32,505 nt of DNA from Candidatus Bathyarchaeota archaeon (lineage in GTDB: Archaea > Thermoproteota > Bathyarchaeia > Bathyarchaeales > Bathycorpusculaceae), in assembly GCA_023512225.1 (NCBI GenBank), contig JAIMAA010000006.1, forward strand, positions 1 through 32,505, written 5' to 3'. The number at the start of each line of letters is the position of its first letter. The first letter of the stretch is position 1. This document shows, piece by piece, positions 25,137 through 32,505 of this stretch. The translations under genes and the position numbers were made by a program. The notes beneath the pieces were generated by a model, which did no database searches, was not told the origin of the DNA, and worked only from the letters and a program-made list of their open reading frames with translations.

Positions 25137-26432
25137 CTAAACATTTTGCCCTTTTATTGTTTCCACTAACTTTTCAATTTTCACAATTTTTTGTTCTCTC
25201 TTGGCTAAGTTTCGAATGGCAACCGCATTTTCTTTCAGTTCCTTCTCTCCAACAATTATTGCGTAACTCATTCTTCTTCTGTTCGCGTCTTCTAAGGCTG
25301 CGGTTACTTTTCTTCCCATAACCTCAACTTCTGCTGGGATATCTGCTTCTCTGAGCAGTCTTGAAACTTTCAAGGCTTCCCCTTTCAACTCTTCCTTAAT
25401 AGGAATAACCATGACAGATTTCTCTCTAGTTTCTATTTCAGCCTTCTGCATTTGCAATGCCAACATTATCCTATCTATTCCATGAGCAACGCCAACGGCT
25501 GGTGTAGGTTCTCCCCCAAACAACTCGATAAGCTGGTCGTATCTTCCACCGCCACCTAAGGCTATGTCGAACTCCGGCACATACACTTCAAAAATCATTC
25601 CAGTGTAATACTCAAGACCCCTTGCAAATCCCGCGTCAACAACAACATCCATTTTGCATCCGCTTTCTACTATGAGCTTTAGAATTGCATTGAGGTTCTC
25701 CACCGCAGAAACGGCTTTATCATATCCCTTAACAACCGTCTTCATTTTTTCCACAATCTCAAAAATTTCGCTACCCTTGATTTTAACGAGTTTCTGAAGA
25801 ATGTTAACACAATTTTCGGAAACTCCAGCGTCTCTGACCATTTTGAGCGCGACTTCATACTCTTTCTTATCCATCCGCTGCATAACCACATTTTGCACAG
25901 TGTCTTCCAATCCTTCTTGAACAAAAATTCCTCTCAAAACTCCTACATGTCCAACTTTGAAAACATACTTCTTCAATCCAGAAGCTTCCATGAGACTGTC
26001 AGTCAACATCAGTATTTCTGCATCTCCCTCCGGCTTGTTTGAACCCATTAACTCATAGTTCGATTGCCAAAACTCTCTATAACGTCCCTTCTGCGGTTCA
26101 TCATAACGATAAACAGTGCCAAAACTGAAAAGTCTAAGCGGTTTAGGCTCAGTTCTCAAAGTTGTCGCCACAAGTCTAGCAACAGAAGCCGTAAACTCTG
26201 GACGCAAGGCGATGTCTCGTCCACCTAAATCCTTGAAAACAAACATTCGCGAACGAACTTCTTCGCCGGCTTTCGCGGCAAGAAGCTCGTATGATTCCAC
26301 CACAGGTGTTACAACTTCTTTGTATCCGTAAAGTTCAGCTACTCTTCTGGCTTTATTCTCAATAAACTTAAGCATATTCGCTTCTTCTGGCAGAAAATCC
26401 CGCATTCCACGAACAGTCTTGAAAGCCGGCAT
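25137..26432 (-). CDS. hisS: Histidyl-tRNA synthetase
   Basis: HisRS charges tRNA-His. This class II enzyme has RGMRDFLP (start), motif 2 FRYDEPQKGRYREFWQ, the histidine-binding RGLEYYTGMIFEVY and GGGGRYDQL, motif 3 VGVAHGIDRIML, and a C-terminal anticodon-binding domain (from about 335, VMVIPIKEE). At 431 aa it is of normal length. The frame is open upstream to 26540, but the ATG at 26432 (MPAFKTVRG) matches the family and has GGAG upstream; the longer form would overlap the preceding gene. It is the last gene of the mtnA-endA-hisS run; the 14-nt gap to endA indicates one transcript. Confidence 0.96.
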   Translation of the reverse strand: MPAFKTVRGMRDFLPEEANMLKFIENKARRVAELYGYKEVVTPVVESYELLAAKAGEEVRSRMFVFKDLGGRDIALRPEFTASVARLVATTLRTEPKPLRLFSFGTVYRYDEPQKGRYREFWQSNYELMGSNKPEGDAEILMLTDSLMEASGLKKYVFKVGHVGVLRGIFVQEGLEDTVQNVVMQRMDKKEYEVALKMVRDAGVSENCVNILQKLVKIKGSEIFEIVEKMKTVVKGYDKAVSAVENLNAILKLIVESGCKMDVVVDAGFARGLEYYTGMIFEVYVPEFDIALGGGGRYDQLIELFGGEPTPAVGVAHGIDRIMLALQMQKAEIETREKSVMVIPIKEELKGEALKVSRLLREADIPAEVEVMGRKVTAALEDANRRRMSYAIIVGEKELKENAVAIRNLAKREQKIVKIEKLVETIKGQNV

Positions 26433-26446
26433 AAACGATTTCTCCG

Positions 26447-27004
26447 TTATTTTAAGGTTAATTGCGAAACCGAATAGTAAACTATTTCTCCTCTGCGATT
26501 CATCACGGCTAAAACTAGTTCTTTCTTGAGGCTTTGGCACTGCATCATTATGCGTGTCAAATCTTCAATCGGAATTGGTTTGCCTTCCTGAATGCTCAAG
26601 ATGAGATATTTAGCCGTGTCCTTGCCATATTCGCCTTTTTCATAAACACGAAAGTCAACGCCTAAGCCGAAGCCTTCTCTAACGGTGTATCCGCGGCTTC
26701 GCAAATCCCGATAAGCTAAATACTTAACCCAAGCGTTCTCATCCATGCTCTCGTAACATCGTAGGAGTTGCTGGAAATCTACCTTCTCGCCCTTTTTCGT
26801 CTCAATTTCCAACCAACCCTTATCCAAAAGATAAAGCGCTTCACAAAAAGTCAGTAGAAGTTCATCGTTTTCTTTAACACCATACCCTCTAGAAGAGAGT
26901 TCATTCATGTTCTGTTTTTTAGAAATTTTAACTCCTTTTTCCACTAATGTACCTTTGACTTTGAATTCAGAACGGCTAGGTTCTTTCTCTTCTTTTTTGT
27001 TCAT
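26447..27004 (-). CDS. tRNA-splicing endonuclease homologue lacking the catalytic His
   Basis: This 185-aa protein matches archaeal EndA. The N-terminal domain (about 15-80) leads into the nuclease-fold domain with YLAYRDLRSRGYTV, GVDFRVYEKG and the late ELVLAVMNRRGEIVYY. Of the Tyr-His-Lys triad, the Tyr (FRVY) and the Lys (SLKKEL) are present at the expected spacing, but the His is Thr in DTAKYL (normally HAKYL). DNA reads GAC ACG GCT here, so no simple frameshift explains it. It may be the structural subunit of an alpha2beta2 enzyme, or a weakened nuclease. The ATG at 27004 is preferred over 27067, which would run into mtnA. endA sits between mtnA and hisS. Confidence 0.8.
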   Translation of the reverse strand: MNKKEEKEPSRSEFKVKGTLVEKGVKISKKQNMNELSSRGYGVKENDELLLTFCEALYLLDKGWLEIETKKGEKVDFQQLLRCYESMDENAWVKYLAYRDLRSRGYTVREGFGLGVDFRVYEKGEYGKDTAKYLILSIQEGKPIPIEDLTRIMMQCQSLKKELVLAVMNRRGEIVYYSVSQLTLK

Positions 27005-27035
27005 GTGGATCATCAACCAGCATAAGCTACATTTT

Positions 27036-28064
27036 TTACTTATAGAAGTTGGCTTTGAATTTGCCAAAATCTTTTTTGTGCCACACGCCGTCTTCGCAAA
27101 CTATTGCTGTAACATAATCAAATGGGGTTATGTCGAATGCTGGATTAAGAACGTTTATTCCTTCAGGAGCGATTCTATATGAGCCTGCATGTGTGACTTC
27201 TTCTGGTTTCCTTTCTTCAATGACAACTTCATCCGATTTGCGTGAAAAGTCGAAGGTGGATTTTGGAGCGGCAACATAGAAGGGTATGTTGTGTTCTTTG
27301 GCTAAAACAGCGATTGTGAATGTTCCAATCTTGTTAATGACTGCATCAGTAACTATTCTATCCGCTCCAACAACAACCATGCTAACCAACCGTTTATACA
27401 TAACATAACCAACCATACCATCAGTAATCAAAGTGACAGGAATACCTTCCTTTTTGAGCTCATACGTTGTTAATCTCGCGCCTTGCAGTTTCGGACGAGT
27501 TTCAGTGGCAATGACCTTAATCTTTTTCCCCTGCTCCCAGGCAGCTCTTATGACGCCCAAAGCTGTGCCATATTCAACTGTAGCTAAAGCGCCAGCGTTG
27601 CAGTGCGTAAGAATAACATCGCCATCATGTATAAGCTCAGCTCCGTACTTGCCAATCAAACGGTTTGCCGCGGCATCTTCATCAGCTATTTTCTGTGCTT
27701 CATCAACAACAAAAGCAATCAACTCTTTAGTATCCCCAAAGAAATTTTTTGATTTGGCGAGTATTCTGTCCATTGCCCAGAAGAGGTTGACAGCCGTTGG
27801 TCGTGTTCTCTTTAGGGTTTCTGCTGATTTCTCCAACTCTTTGATTAACTCTTCTTTGGACTTTGCTTTGGAATTATAGGCAGTTAAAGCCAAAGCAAAG
27901 GCTGCGGCTACTCCTAATAGTGGTGCGCCTCTTATTTTCATGGTTTTTATCGCATCAGCAACCTCATTGCAACTTCTCATTTCAAGAACTACTGTTTCGT
28001 GCGGAAGCTTTGTTTGGTCTATTGTGGCAACTGTTCCGTTGCGCCACTCTATTGTTCGCCTCAT
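27036..28064 (-). CDS. mtnA: Methylthioribose-1-phosphate isomerase family protein
   Basis: This 342-aa MtnA/eIF2B-like isomerase opens an aldose 1-phosphate to the ketose form. It has RGAPLLG (45-51), RPTAVNL (88-94), the catalytic Cys155 in THCNAG, TETRP (187-191) and the catalytic Asp235 in GADRI, all characteristic of MtnA and not of eIF2B regulatory subunits. In archaea it may serve methionine salvage or 5-deoxyribose 1-phosphate disposal. It leads the endA-hisS run on the minus strand. Start is ATG at 28064 behind GGGGG. Confidence 0.92.
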   Translation of the reverse strand: MRRTIEWRNGTVATIDQTKLPHETVVLEMRSCNEVADAIKTMKIRGAPLLGVAAAFALALTAYNSKAKSKEELIKELEKSAETLKRTRPTAVNLFWAMDRILAKSKNFFGDTKELIAFVVDEAQKIADEDAAANRLIGKYGAELIHDGDVILTHCNAGALATVEYGTALGVIRAAWEQGKKIKVIATETRPKLQGARLTTYELKKEGIPVTLITDGMVGYVMYKRLVSMVVVGADRIVTDAVINKIGTFTIAVLAKEHNIPFYVAAPKSTFDFSRKSDEVVIEERKPEEVTHAGSYRIAPEGINVLNPAFDITPFDYVTAIVCEDGVWHKKDFGKFKANFYK

Positions 28065-28106
28065 TGTTGCAGCAAACCCCCAGTAAACCGTTTATGTAGC
28101 AGGCTG

Positions 28107-28114
28107 TATAAAAT
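28107..28114 (+). promoter_or_regulatory. TATA box for the DNA glycosylase gene
   Basis: TATAAAAT lies 25-32 nt upstream of the ATG at 28139. This spacing predicts transcription starting at or very near the ATG, that is, a leaderless mRNA, and supports choosing 28139 over the GTG at 28133. Confidence 0.6.
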
Positions 28115-28138
28115 TTGTTAGATAAGTGAATAGTGTTT

Positions 28139-28849
28139 ATGAATCGTGAAAAACTTGAAGCTCTCGTTGAAAACCTCGGAACGAAATACTCTGAACTATT
28201 AAATATAAACCTCTCAGATGGGAAAGAGGAAGAAGTTTTCAAGTGGTTTTTGGCGACCATGCTTTTCGGAGCACCCATAACAGAAAATTCAGCCATTAAA
28301 ACCTTCGAATGCTTCCAAAAACATGATGTTTTAACGCCGAAGCGAATTCTAGAAACTGGTTGGAATGGTCTAGTCAAAATCCTAGACGAAGGCAGCTATA
28401 CACGCTACGATTTCAAAACCGCAGACAAATTTTTGGAAGTTATGCAGAACCTCGTTGAAAAATATGATGGGCGCCTGACAACTATACACAACAAGGCTTC
28501 TGACTCACATGATTTGGAAAAACGATTGAAGAAGTTGGGAAAAGGCATTGGCGACGTAACAGTAAGCATCTTCTTAAGAGAATTACGCGATGTTTGGGAA
28601 AAAGCTGACCCAAATCCAACAAGCTTAGTAGTCCTCGCAGCGGAAAACCTTGGAATAGTAAGAAAAGGAGCAACAGCCAGAGACGCGATAAAACAGCTAA
28701 AAACGTTTTGGCGTCAGAATAAGATTGCAGGAAAATCTTTCATTAATTTTGAAACAGCATTGCTTAGGCTAGGCAAAGACTATTGCAGAAAAGGAAAATG
28801 CAACGCGTGTTTAGTTAGGGGCGAGTGCTTGACTCATAGGGCGCTTTAA
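28139..28849 (+). CDS. HhH-GPD base-excision DNA glycosylase with Fe-S cluster
   Basis: The 236-aa protein has the endonuclease III-like fold: a helix-hairpin-helix at KLGKGIGDVTVSIFLREL (about 137-154), an acidic catalytic region VWEKADPNP, and a C-terminal four-Cys cluster (C-x4-C-x2-C-x5-C). Endonuclease III uses C-x6-C-x2-C-x5-C, so the first spacing is shorter. The lyase Lys of endonuclease III (GVGxKT) is replaced by Val (GIGDVT), so it may act as a monofunctional glycosylase, as AlkA and related enzymes do. The damaged base removed is unknown. Its end overlaps the convergent GfcR-like gene by 35 nt. Confidence 0.82.
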   Translation: MNREKLEALVENLGTKYSELLNINLSDGKEEEVFKWFLATMLFGAPITENSAIKTFECFQKHDVLTPKRILETGWNGLVKILDEGSYTRYDFKTADKFLEVMQNLVEKYDGRLTTIHNKASDSHDLEKRLKKLGKGIGDVTVSIFLRELRDVWEKADPNPTSLVVLAAENLGIVRKGATARDAIKQLKTFWRQNKIAGKSFINFETALLRLGKDYCRKGKCNACLVRGECLTHRAL

Positions 28850-29573
28850 CATAGGTTATGACTTCTATTGGGCATTCGCCAGTCAATTTCAGTTTCTTTT
28901 TCCATTCTTCTCCAACAGCTATGAGCGAGAAAACACCGGAAATTTCAGCTTTCGCTTTTCGAACAAGATTCACCAGTGCCGCTTGTGTTTCTCCAGTCTT
29001 AATCATGTCATCAACGATTAAGACGCTGTCCCGTTTTTTGATAGCCTCCTTTGGAATGTAAAGCGTCATAGTCACGCCCGAATCCTTGCCAAGCACGTAA
29101 GTTTCTTCCAAAAAAGCCTTAACTCCAACTTCCTTGTTTCTCTTTGCAAGTATCAGATTGACGCCCAACGCGTTTGCAACCATAGTTGCCAACGGTATTC
29201 CATCAACAGCCGCCGTCAAAACTTTTGTCACGCGTTTTCCTGCGAAAATGGCAAGCGCATGGTTAGCTGCTTGTTGAATAATGTTAAAATCACCTATAAT
29301 ATCGGTATTGTCAAAATATCCGTCTTCATCAAACTTTATTCTGCTGCGAAGCTCTACCTCTAATCCAACAAGCTTTGACAGTACTTTCCAAAGTTGCTTC
29401 GCTCTGGCTGTATTAGGCAAAACATGACCTTTGGCGTATCTGCTCAAAACTGTCACGGGTAAACCTGTTTTAGAAGCTAATTCGCGATACGTAATGTTTC
29501 TCTTGTACTTTGCAGTTCTAAGCAACTCGATAGTCATTAAGCGAAGTTTTAATTCGTCTGCATGTGTGCTCAT
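28815..29573 (-). CDS. gfcR: GfcR-type regulator: HTH fused to phosphoribosyltransferase
   Basis: This 252-aa protein joins an N-terminal helix-turn-helix (about 8-55; ITYRELASKTGLPVTVLSRYAKG) to a type I phosphoribosyltransferase domain related to orotate PRTase. The PRPP loop VLIVDDMIKTGET is at about 183-195. Archaeal GfcR/PyrE-like proteins of this plan act as transcription regulators that sense PRPP or nucleotides; in haloarchaea GfcR activates glycolytic genes. The open frame starts at 29603, but ATG at 29573 (MSTHADEL) has GGGGGA upstream and is typical. It overlaps the convergent glycosylase gene by 35 nt and is transcribed alone. Confidence 0.87.
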   Translation of the reverse strand: MSTHADELKLRLMTIELLRTAKYKRNITYRELASKTGLPVTVLSRYAKGHVLPNTARAKQLWKVLSKLVGLEVELRSRIKFDEDGYFDNTDIIGDFNIIQQAANHALAIFAGKRVTKVLTAAVDGIPLATMVANALGVNLILAKRNKEVGVKAFLEETYVLGKDSGVTMTLYIPKEAIKKRDSVLIVDDMIKTGETQAALVNLVRKAKAEISGVFSLIAVGEEWKKKLKLTGECPIEVITYVKAPYESSTRP

Positions 29574-29738
29574 AATTTTCCCCCTTATACAAGGATAACT
29601 CAAATACCCAAGTGCTTACCATTTATTATTGCCTTACCAATTTAAAATTTCCGTTCGCAAAACGAAGAGGCAGGGAGAGATTGTAATTCACATTTAAGGT
29701 GACAGCGACAATTTTTGTTTGAATTCCACAATACTTCA

Positions 29739-30122
29739 TCACGTAGTTTGGTTCTTGTAATTGTAAGAGACATAAAAAGAATACCTGTGATAAATTTTGA
29801 AAGCTTCAATAAATTCTTCCGCAAACTTGTCTGCATGCTTCTCTGTTCCTCTATGTTCTCCGTCTCGAGTTCGAAGGTGATGATAAAACTCATGCAGAAT
29901 CACGAACGGCTCCTCAAGTTTTTCTTGGTTCATAACGTGGATGGTTTTGGTTTTGGCAACATAACACCCAACTTTCTTACTGTACTTTTTCGGCATTCCA
30001 ACTTTTAAATGCGGAACATCAACGCAATAGTGATGACTAAGCGCTTCTATGGCTTCTATGGGTTCTTTCATAAGAATCAGTTGTACAATCTTGGCTTTGA
30101 ATAGATTTTCACTGGTGAACAT
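29739..30122 (-). CDS. Small HExxH metallopeptidase, ImmA/IrrE-like
   Basis: The 127-aa protein has the zinc-binding HEFYH (77-81) followed by TEKHADKFAEEF (93-104), matching the His-Glu ... E-xx-A-xx-FA pattern of ImmA/IrrE (M78-like) peptidases; Glu94 is the likely third ligand. In those systems the peptidase cleaves an HTH repressor, but no repressor gene adjoins it here. It has no signal peptide, so it is cytosolic. Start is ATG at 30122 with GGAG seven bases upstream; TATA-like sequence (TTCTATATTC) lies just before. The target is unknown. Confidence 0.75.
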   Translation of the reverse strand: MFTSENLFKAKIVQLILMKEPIEAIEALSHHYCVDVPHLKVGMPKKYSKKVGCYVAKTKTIHVMNQEKLEEPFVILHEFYHHLRTRDGEHRGTEKHADKFAEEFIEAFKIYHRYSFYVSYNYKNQTT

Positions 30123-30381
30123 TTAGAGCTCCTTCTTGAATATAGAATCTCCTTGATTTAAGGATAAATTGTTCTTGCGCTTGAAGATAACGTCGTTAAA
30201 ATTCATAAGTTTAAGAGCGCTGCAAAACATGAAAAGAAAAACAACCCTCCTTTAACGATTAAGCATGGCTGGTAACAAGTGCGCTGTTTTCCGTCTCGAT
30301 TCAAAAGGCAAAATAAGAAACTCTTTTTATGGAATAAAGTTTTGGCGGGCCCGCTGGGATTTGAACCCAGGACGTTCAGCT

Positions 30382-30399
30382 TTCTTCGGTGCTCAGTCT
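30382..30399 (-). other. Canonical 37/38 tRNA intron, 18 nt
   Basis: The insert splits the anticodon loop one base after the anticodon. A canonical bulge-helix-bulge can be drawn: exon helix TCAGC/GCTGA, central helix CTTC/GAAG, bulge TA|A at the 5' site and AA|A at the 3' site. These bulges give exactly a 7-nt loop after excision. The inner helix of the intron is weak. Confidence 0.8.
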
Positions 30400-30416
30400 T
30401 AGAAGGCTGACGCGCT

Positions 30417-30432
30417 TTTTGGCTTGTTTGGT
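30417..30432 (-). other. Probable D-loop tRNA intron, about 15-16 nt
   Basis: The D loop is too long for any elongator tRNA. Excising about 15-16 nt after AGCATGGAC leaves a normal loop with G18-G19. Only a 3-bp TGG/CCA central helix with ACA and AAA bulges can be drawn, so the bulge-helix-bulge is relaxed and the exact ends are uncertain. Confidence 0.55.
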
Positions 30433-30466
30433 GTCCATGCTGCGCCACGGGCCCTTTGAGTTTTGT

Positions 30467-30477
30467 ATGTATAAGAA
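30467..30477 (-). promoter_or_regulatory. TATA box for tRNA-Arg
   Basis: On the minus strand AAAAGTT-like context is absent, but CTTATACAT lies 14-22 nt upstream of the mature 5' end behind TCCTTTT. This is near the expected place for an archaeal tRNA promoter, allowing a few nucleotides of leader. Confidence 0.4.
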
Positions 30478-30500
30478 AAGGAGTGTTGCCGTGATATATT

Positions 30501-32505
30501 TTATTCTATGTAAATGGCTGGGCGGTACGGTTTTGCCAATTGCGCTCTGCCTTTTGGGTCGTAGCGCTCTGCGGATTCTTCGTCATAAATGTCTATTTCG
30601 GCGTTAAGTTCTTTTTTAAAGAAGTTTTCGGCTTCTTTTAAGGTTTGGCTCTCGTTTATGATTCCAATTTGCGTTAGTTTTTTCTTTCTTTCTTCTGGCA
30701 TGTGGTTGACTTCTTCTAGGATTTGGTTAACAAATTTCGCCAGTTTTTCAGCTTTAGTTCTTAAATCAGGGTTTGCCATCAATTCTTTCATCAAATCTCT
30801 TTGCTGAATCTTTCCTGAAACTGACTCTTCGAGAGCTTTAGAGTAGGCTTTCCATTTCCACGATGCAGCAGTATAGTAGCATATTTTCTTAGGTTTTATT
30901 CCCGTCGCTTTTATGATGTTCGCCGTGTCTTCGAGCACGTTCATTATTAGAGCTTCGTTTTCCTCAGCTATGATGTCCACTTTTGTTTCGTCTGGTGTCG
31001 GCCATGAACTTGTTGACACAAAGTTTCTCTTGCCCATCATTTCCCATAGTTCTTCGCACATGTGAGGCGCTATTGGGGCTAGCATCCGAATTTGGGTGTC
31101 TAAAACTTCACCAGTTACGTATGCTTTAACGCTGTTTTCTTTTTGTTTTGCGGTTCGTTTTTGGTACCATTGGAAGTCTTGGTCTAACTCGTATATTGCT
31201 GTGTGTATGGCTTTGCGCACTGCTAATTTGTTCATGGCTTCGGTTGCCTTTCTTATGTGTTCTTGCAGTCGGCTGAGCATCCACTTGTCTATTGGAGAAA
31301 GTTTTTTTGGTGTCTTTTTTGTGCGTTTTTTCTTTGTGAATTCGGCGACAAATTTGTAGAGGCGTTCCAGTCTTTCGCGCATTGATTTGGCTACTGAGGG
31401 GCTGAAATCGGCGTCTTGCAATAATTCGGCTGTTGTTAAAACGCTGAGTCTTATTGGGTCTGCGCCAAATTTGGCTAAGCCTTCTCGCAGCGGGATTATG
31501 TTTCCGAAGGATTTGCTCATTTTTGCGCCTTCCATCAGGACGTGTCCGTTGGTTACGATTTGGCGTGGCCAGTGGTTTTCTGGGAATATGGCTGTGTGGT
31601 TGAATATCATGAATGTTAGGTGGTTTGGGATTAGTTCGTGGGCTGAGTGCCGGCTGTCAAGTGGGTAGAAGTATGAGAATTCGTTGTGCATTGCTTCCAG
31701 TATTTTTGTGTCTACTTTGGCTTTTTTGGCGATTGTTGCTGGGTTGCCTTTTCCGAGGAAGATGTAGTCGAAGACTTCTTCTGTTAATTGTTCTGCTTGG
31801 ATTTTGTGTTCTTTGATATGCCTAACAATTGTGTAGTATGCCATGTAGATTGTTGAGTCTGAAAGGGATTCGATTATCCATTCTTTGTCCCACGGAAGTC
31901 TTGTGCCCATTCCGGATTTTCTTGCGCATGCTTTTTCATGTAGCCAATCAATGACGTAGTTGTATTCTGAGCGCATTTCTTCGGGTAGAATTTCCATTTT
32001 TTCTAGGTTTTTGCGGGCTAGGGCTTTCCATTCGGGTTTTCCATAGTCGATGAACCATTGGTCTTCCAAGATTTTGACAATGCATTCTGTTCCGCAGCGG
32101 CATAGGACTGGTCTGTTTAGTAACTCGTACATTGTTGTAGCTTTGCCTTCGGCAATTAGGTCTTGTTTGACTTTGTCTTTTGCTTCTGCTACCGTCATGC
32201 CATGGTATTTGCCTGTGTTCTGTTTCATTTTGCCGTTGTGGAATTCGTGGCGGTAGACTTCTTTTGTGGCGTCTTCCAGTTTGGGGTCTGTTTGGTTTTG
32301 AATTTGCATTTTTTTGATTACTTCTGCTGCGGGAATTTCTGAATAATTTGGAACTTGGATTAGGGAGATTGGTTTGACTGCGTTTATGGCTTTGGGTGTT
32401 ATTCCGTACTCTTTCAGTTTTGAAGGCGTTTTCTTGATGTTTTCTAGGGCAACATAATCGTATGGCGCATGTCCTGGAACAGACATTACTACGCCTGTTG
32501 CGTTT
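30501..32505 (-). CDS. leuS: Leucyl-tRNA synthetase, archaeal type (5' end outside the window)
   Basis: The frame is open to the right edge of the window: the codons before the internal ATG at 32486 read NATGVV, continuous with MSVPGHAPYDYVAL, a conserved editing-domain motif (T-G-V-V-M-S-V-P). So about 661 C-terminal residues plus six more are present and the N-terminal HIGH region is missing. Visible landmarks are the editing region, a CRCGTECIVKILEDQWF zinc-like and WF stretch, GHVLMEGAKMSKSFGN with KMSKS, and a C-terminal anticodon-binding and tail domain. Archaeal/eukaryotic LeuRS is about 940-960 aa, so about 290 residues are cut. It is followed by the tRNA-Arg gene on the same strand, 46 nt away. 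Confidence 0.94.
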   Translation of the reverse strand, partial: NATGVVMSVPGHAPYDYVALENIKKTPSKLKEYGITPKAINAVKPISLIQVPNYSEIPAAEVIKKMQIQNQTDPKLEDATKEVYRHEFHNGKMKQNTGKYHGMTVAEAKDKVKQDLIAEGKATTMYELLNRPVLCRCGTECIVKILEDQWFIDYGKPEWKALARKNLEKMEILPEEMRSEYNYVIDWLHEKACARKSGMGTRLPWDKEWIIESLSDSTIYMAYYTIVRHIKEHKIQAEQLTEEVFDYIFLGKGNPATIAKKAKVDTKILEAMHNEFSYFYPLDSRHSAHELIPNHLTFMIFNHTAIFPENHWPRQIVTNGHVLMEGAKMSKSFGNIIPLREGLAKFGADPIRLSVLTTAELLQDADFSPSVAKSMRERLERLYKFVAEFTKKKRTKKTPKKLSPIDKWMLSRLQEHIRKATEAMNKLAVRKAIHTAIYELDQDFQWYQKRTAKQKENSVKAYVTGEVLDTQIRMLAPIAPHMCEELWEMMGKRNFVSTSSWPTPDETKVDIIAEENEALIMNVLEDTANIIKATGIKPKKICYYTAASWKWKAYSKALEESVSGKIQQRDLMKELMANPDLRTKAEKLAKFVNQILEEVNHMPEERKKKLTQIGIINESQTLKEAENFFKKELNAEIDIYDEESAERYDPKGRAQLAKPYRPAIYIE

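Larger units (their letters stand above)
30343..30454 (-). tRNA. tRNA-Arg(UCU) with two introns and encoded CCA
   Basis: Read on the minus strand, a complete tRNA folds after removal of two inserts. Acceptor arms are GGGCCCG (30454-30448) and CGGGCCC, then G73 and a genome-encoded CCA (30345-30343). The T arm is CTGGG-TTCAAAT-CCCAG. The anticodon stem is TCAGC/GCTGA. The loop CTTCTA...A gives anticodon UCU (30401-30403), interrupted at 37/38 by 18 nt (30382-30399) with a 4-bp central helix CTTC/GAAG and 3-nt bulges TAA and AAA. The D stem is GCGC/GCGC, but its loop is 26 nt where about 10-11 are expected, so a second insert of about 15-16 nt lies near 30417-30432. The gene lies just upstream of the LeuRS 3' end. 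Confidence 0.88.

Overview
This window is archaeal and most likely comes from a Bathyarchaeia-like (TACK) genome. The evidence is a 16S rRNA gene with archaeal signature sites and an ACCTCCT 3' end, an archaeal EF-2 with the RQMTV switch I form seen in crenarchaeal EF-2, a tRNA with BHB-type introns, an archaeal-type LeuRS, an Orc1/Cdc6 initiator, pyruvoyl-dependent arginine decarboxylase, a tRNA-splicing endonuclease homologue and frequent GTG/TTG starts. The phylum is my inference; a 16S comparison would settle it.

Layout. 1-1300: two or three small unknown genes on the minus strand, closed by a hairpin plus T-run. 1438-2930: a complete 16S rRNA gene (minus) with its own processing stem, a structured leader of about 250 nt and no linked tRNA-Ala or 23S gene downstream. 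3397-7300: a membrane GT2 glycosyltransferase divergent from a membrane-anchored winged-helix regulator, then a sequon-rich surface protein. 7370-9600: a 40-aa gene behind a palindromic operator, a winged-helix regulator, a YfcE-type phosphodiesterase and a GNAT acetyltransferase. 9660-14254: molybdopterin genes moaA, moaB and moaC, a frameshifted small gene, and upstream of moaCB on the same strand a coiled-coil protein, an ArsR regulator and orc1/cdc6. 14384-18705 (plus): arginine decarboxylase, triosephosphate isomerase, a DUF89 damage-control phosphatase and a GH133 debranching enzyme. 18697-20694 (minus): a GalT-family nucleotidyltransferase and a LysO-type exporter split into two overlapping genes. 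20809-23025: EF-2. 23223-25134: a DUF365 protein, an NSUN-type m5C methyltransferase and a PUA protein. 25137-28064 (minus): mtnA, endA-like and hisS. 28139-30122: an Fe-S HhH-GPD glycosylase, a GfcR-type HTH-PRTase regulator and a small HExxH protease. 30343-30454: tRNA-Arg(UCU). 30501 to the right edge: LeuRS, cut by the window.

The themes are translation and RNA processing (16S, EF-2, HisRS, LeuRS, tRNA-Arg, EndA-like, NSUN, PUA), cofactor biosynthesis (MoaABC) and sugar-phosphate/alpha-glucan metabolism (TPI, DUF89, GH133, GalT). The most interesting observations are a tRNA-Arg that can only be folded by removing two introns (canonical 37/38 plus one in the D-loop), an EndA homologue in the same window that lacks the catalytic histidine, the self-contained 16S unit, and a strong hairpin followed by ACA in the 16S leader that resembles an H/ACA guide RNA. 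I found no CRISPR array, no insertion sequence and no clear new multi-gene defence system.
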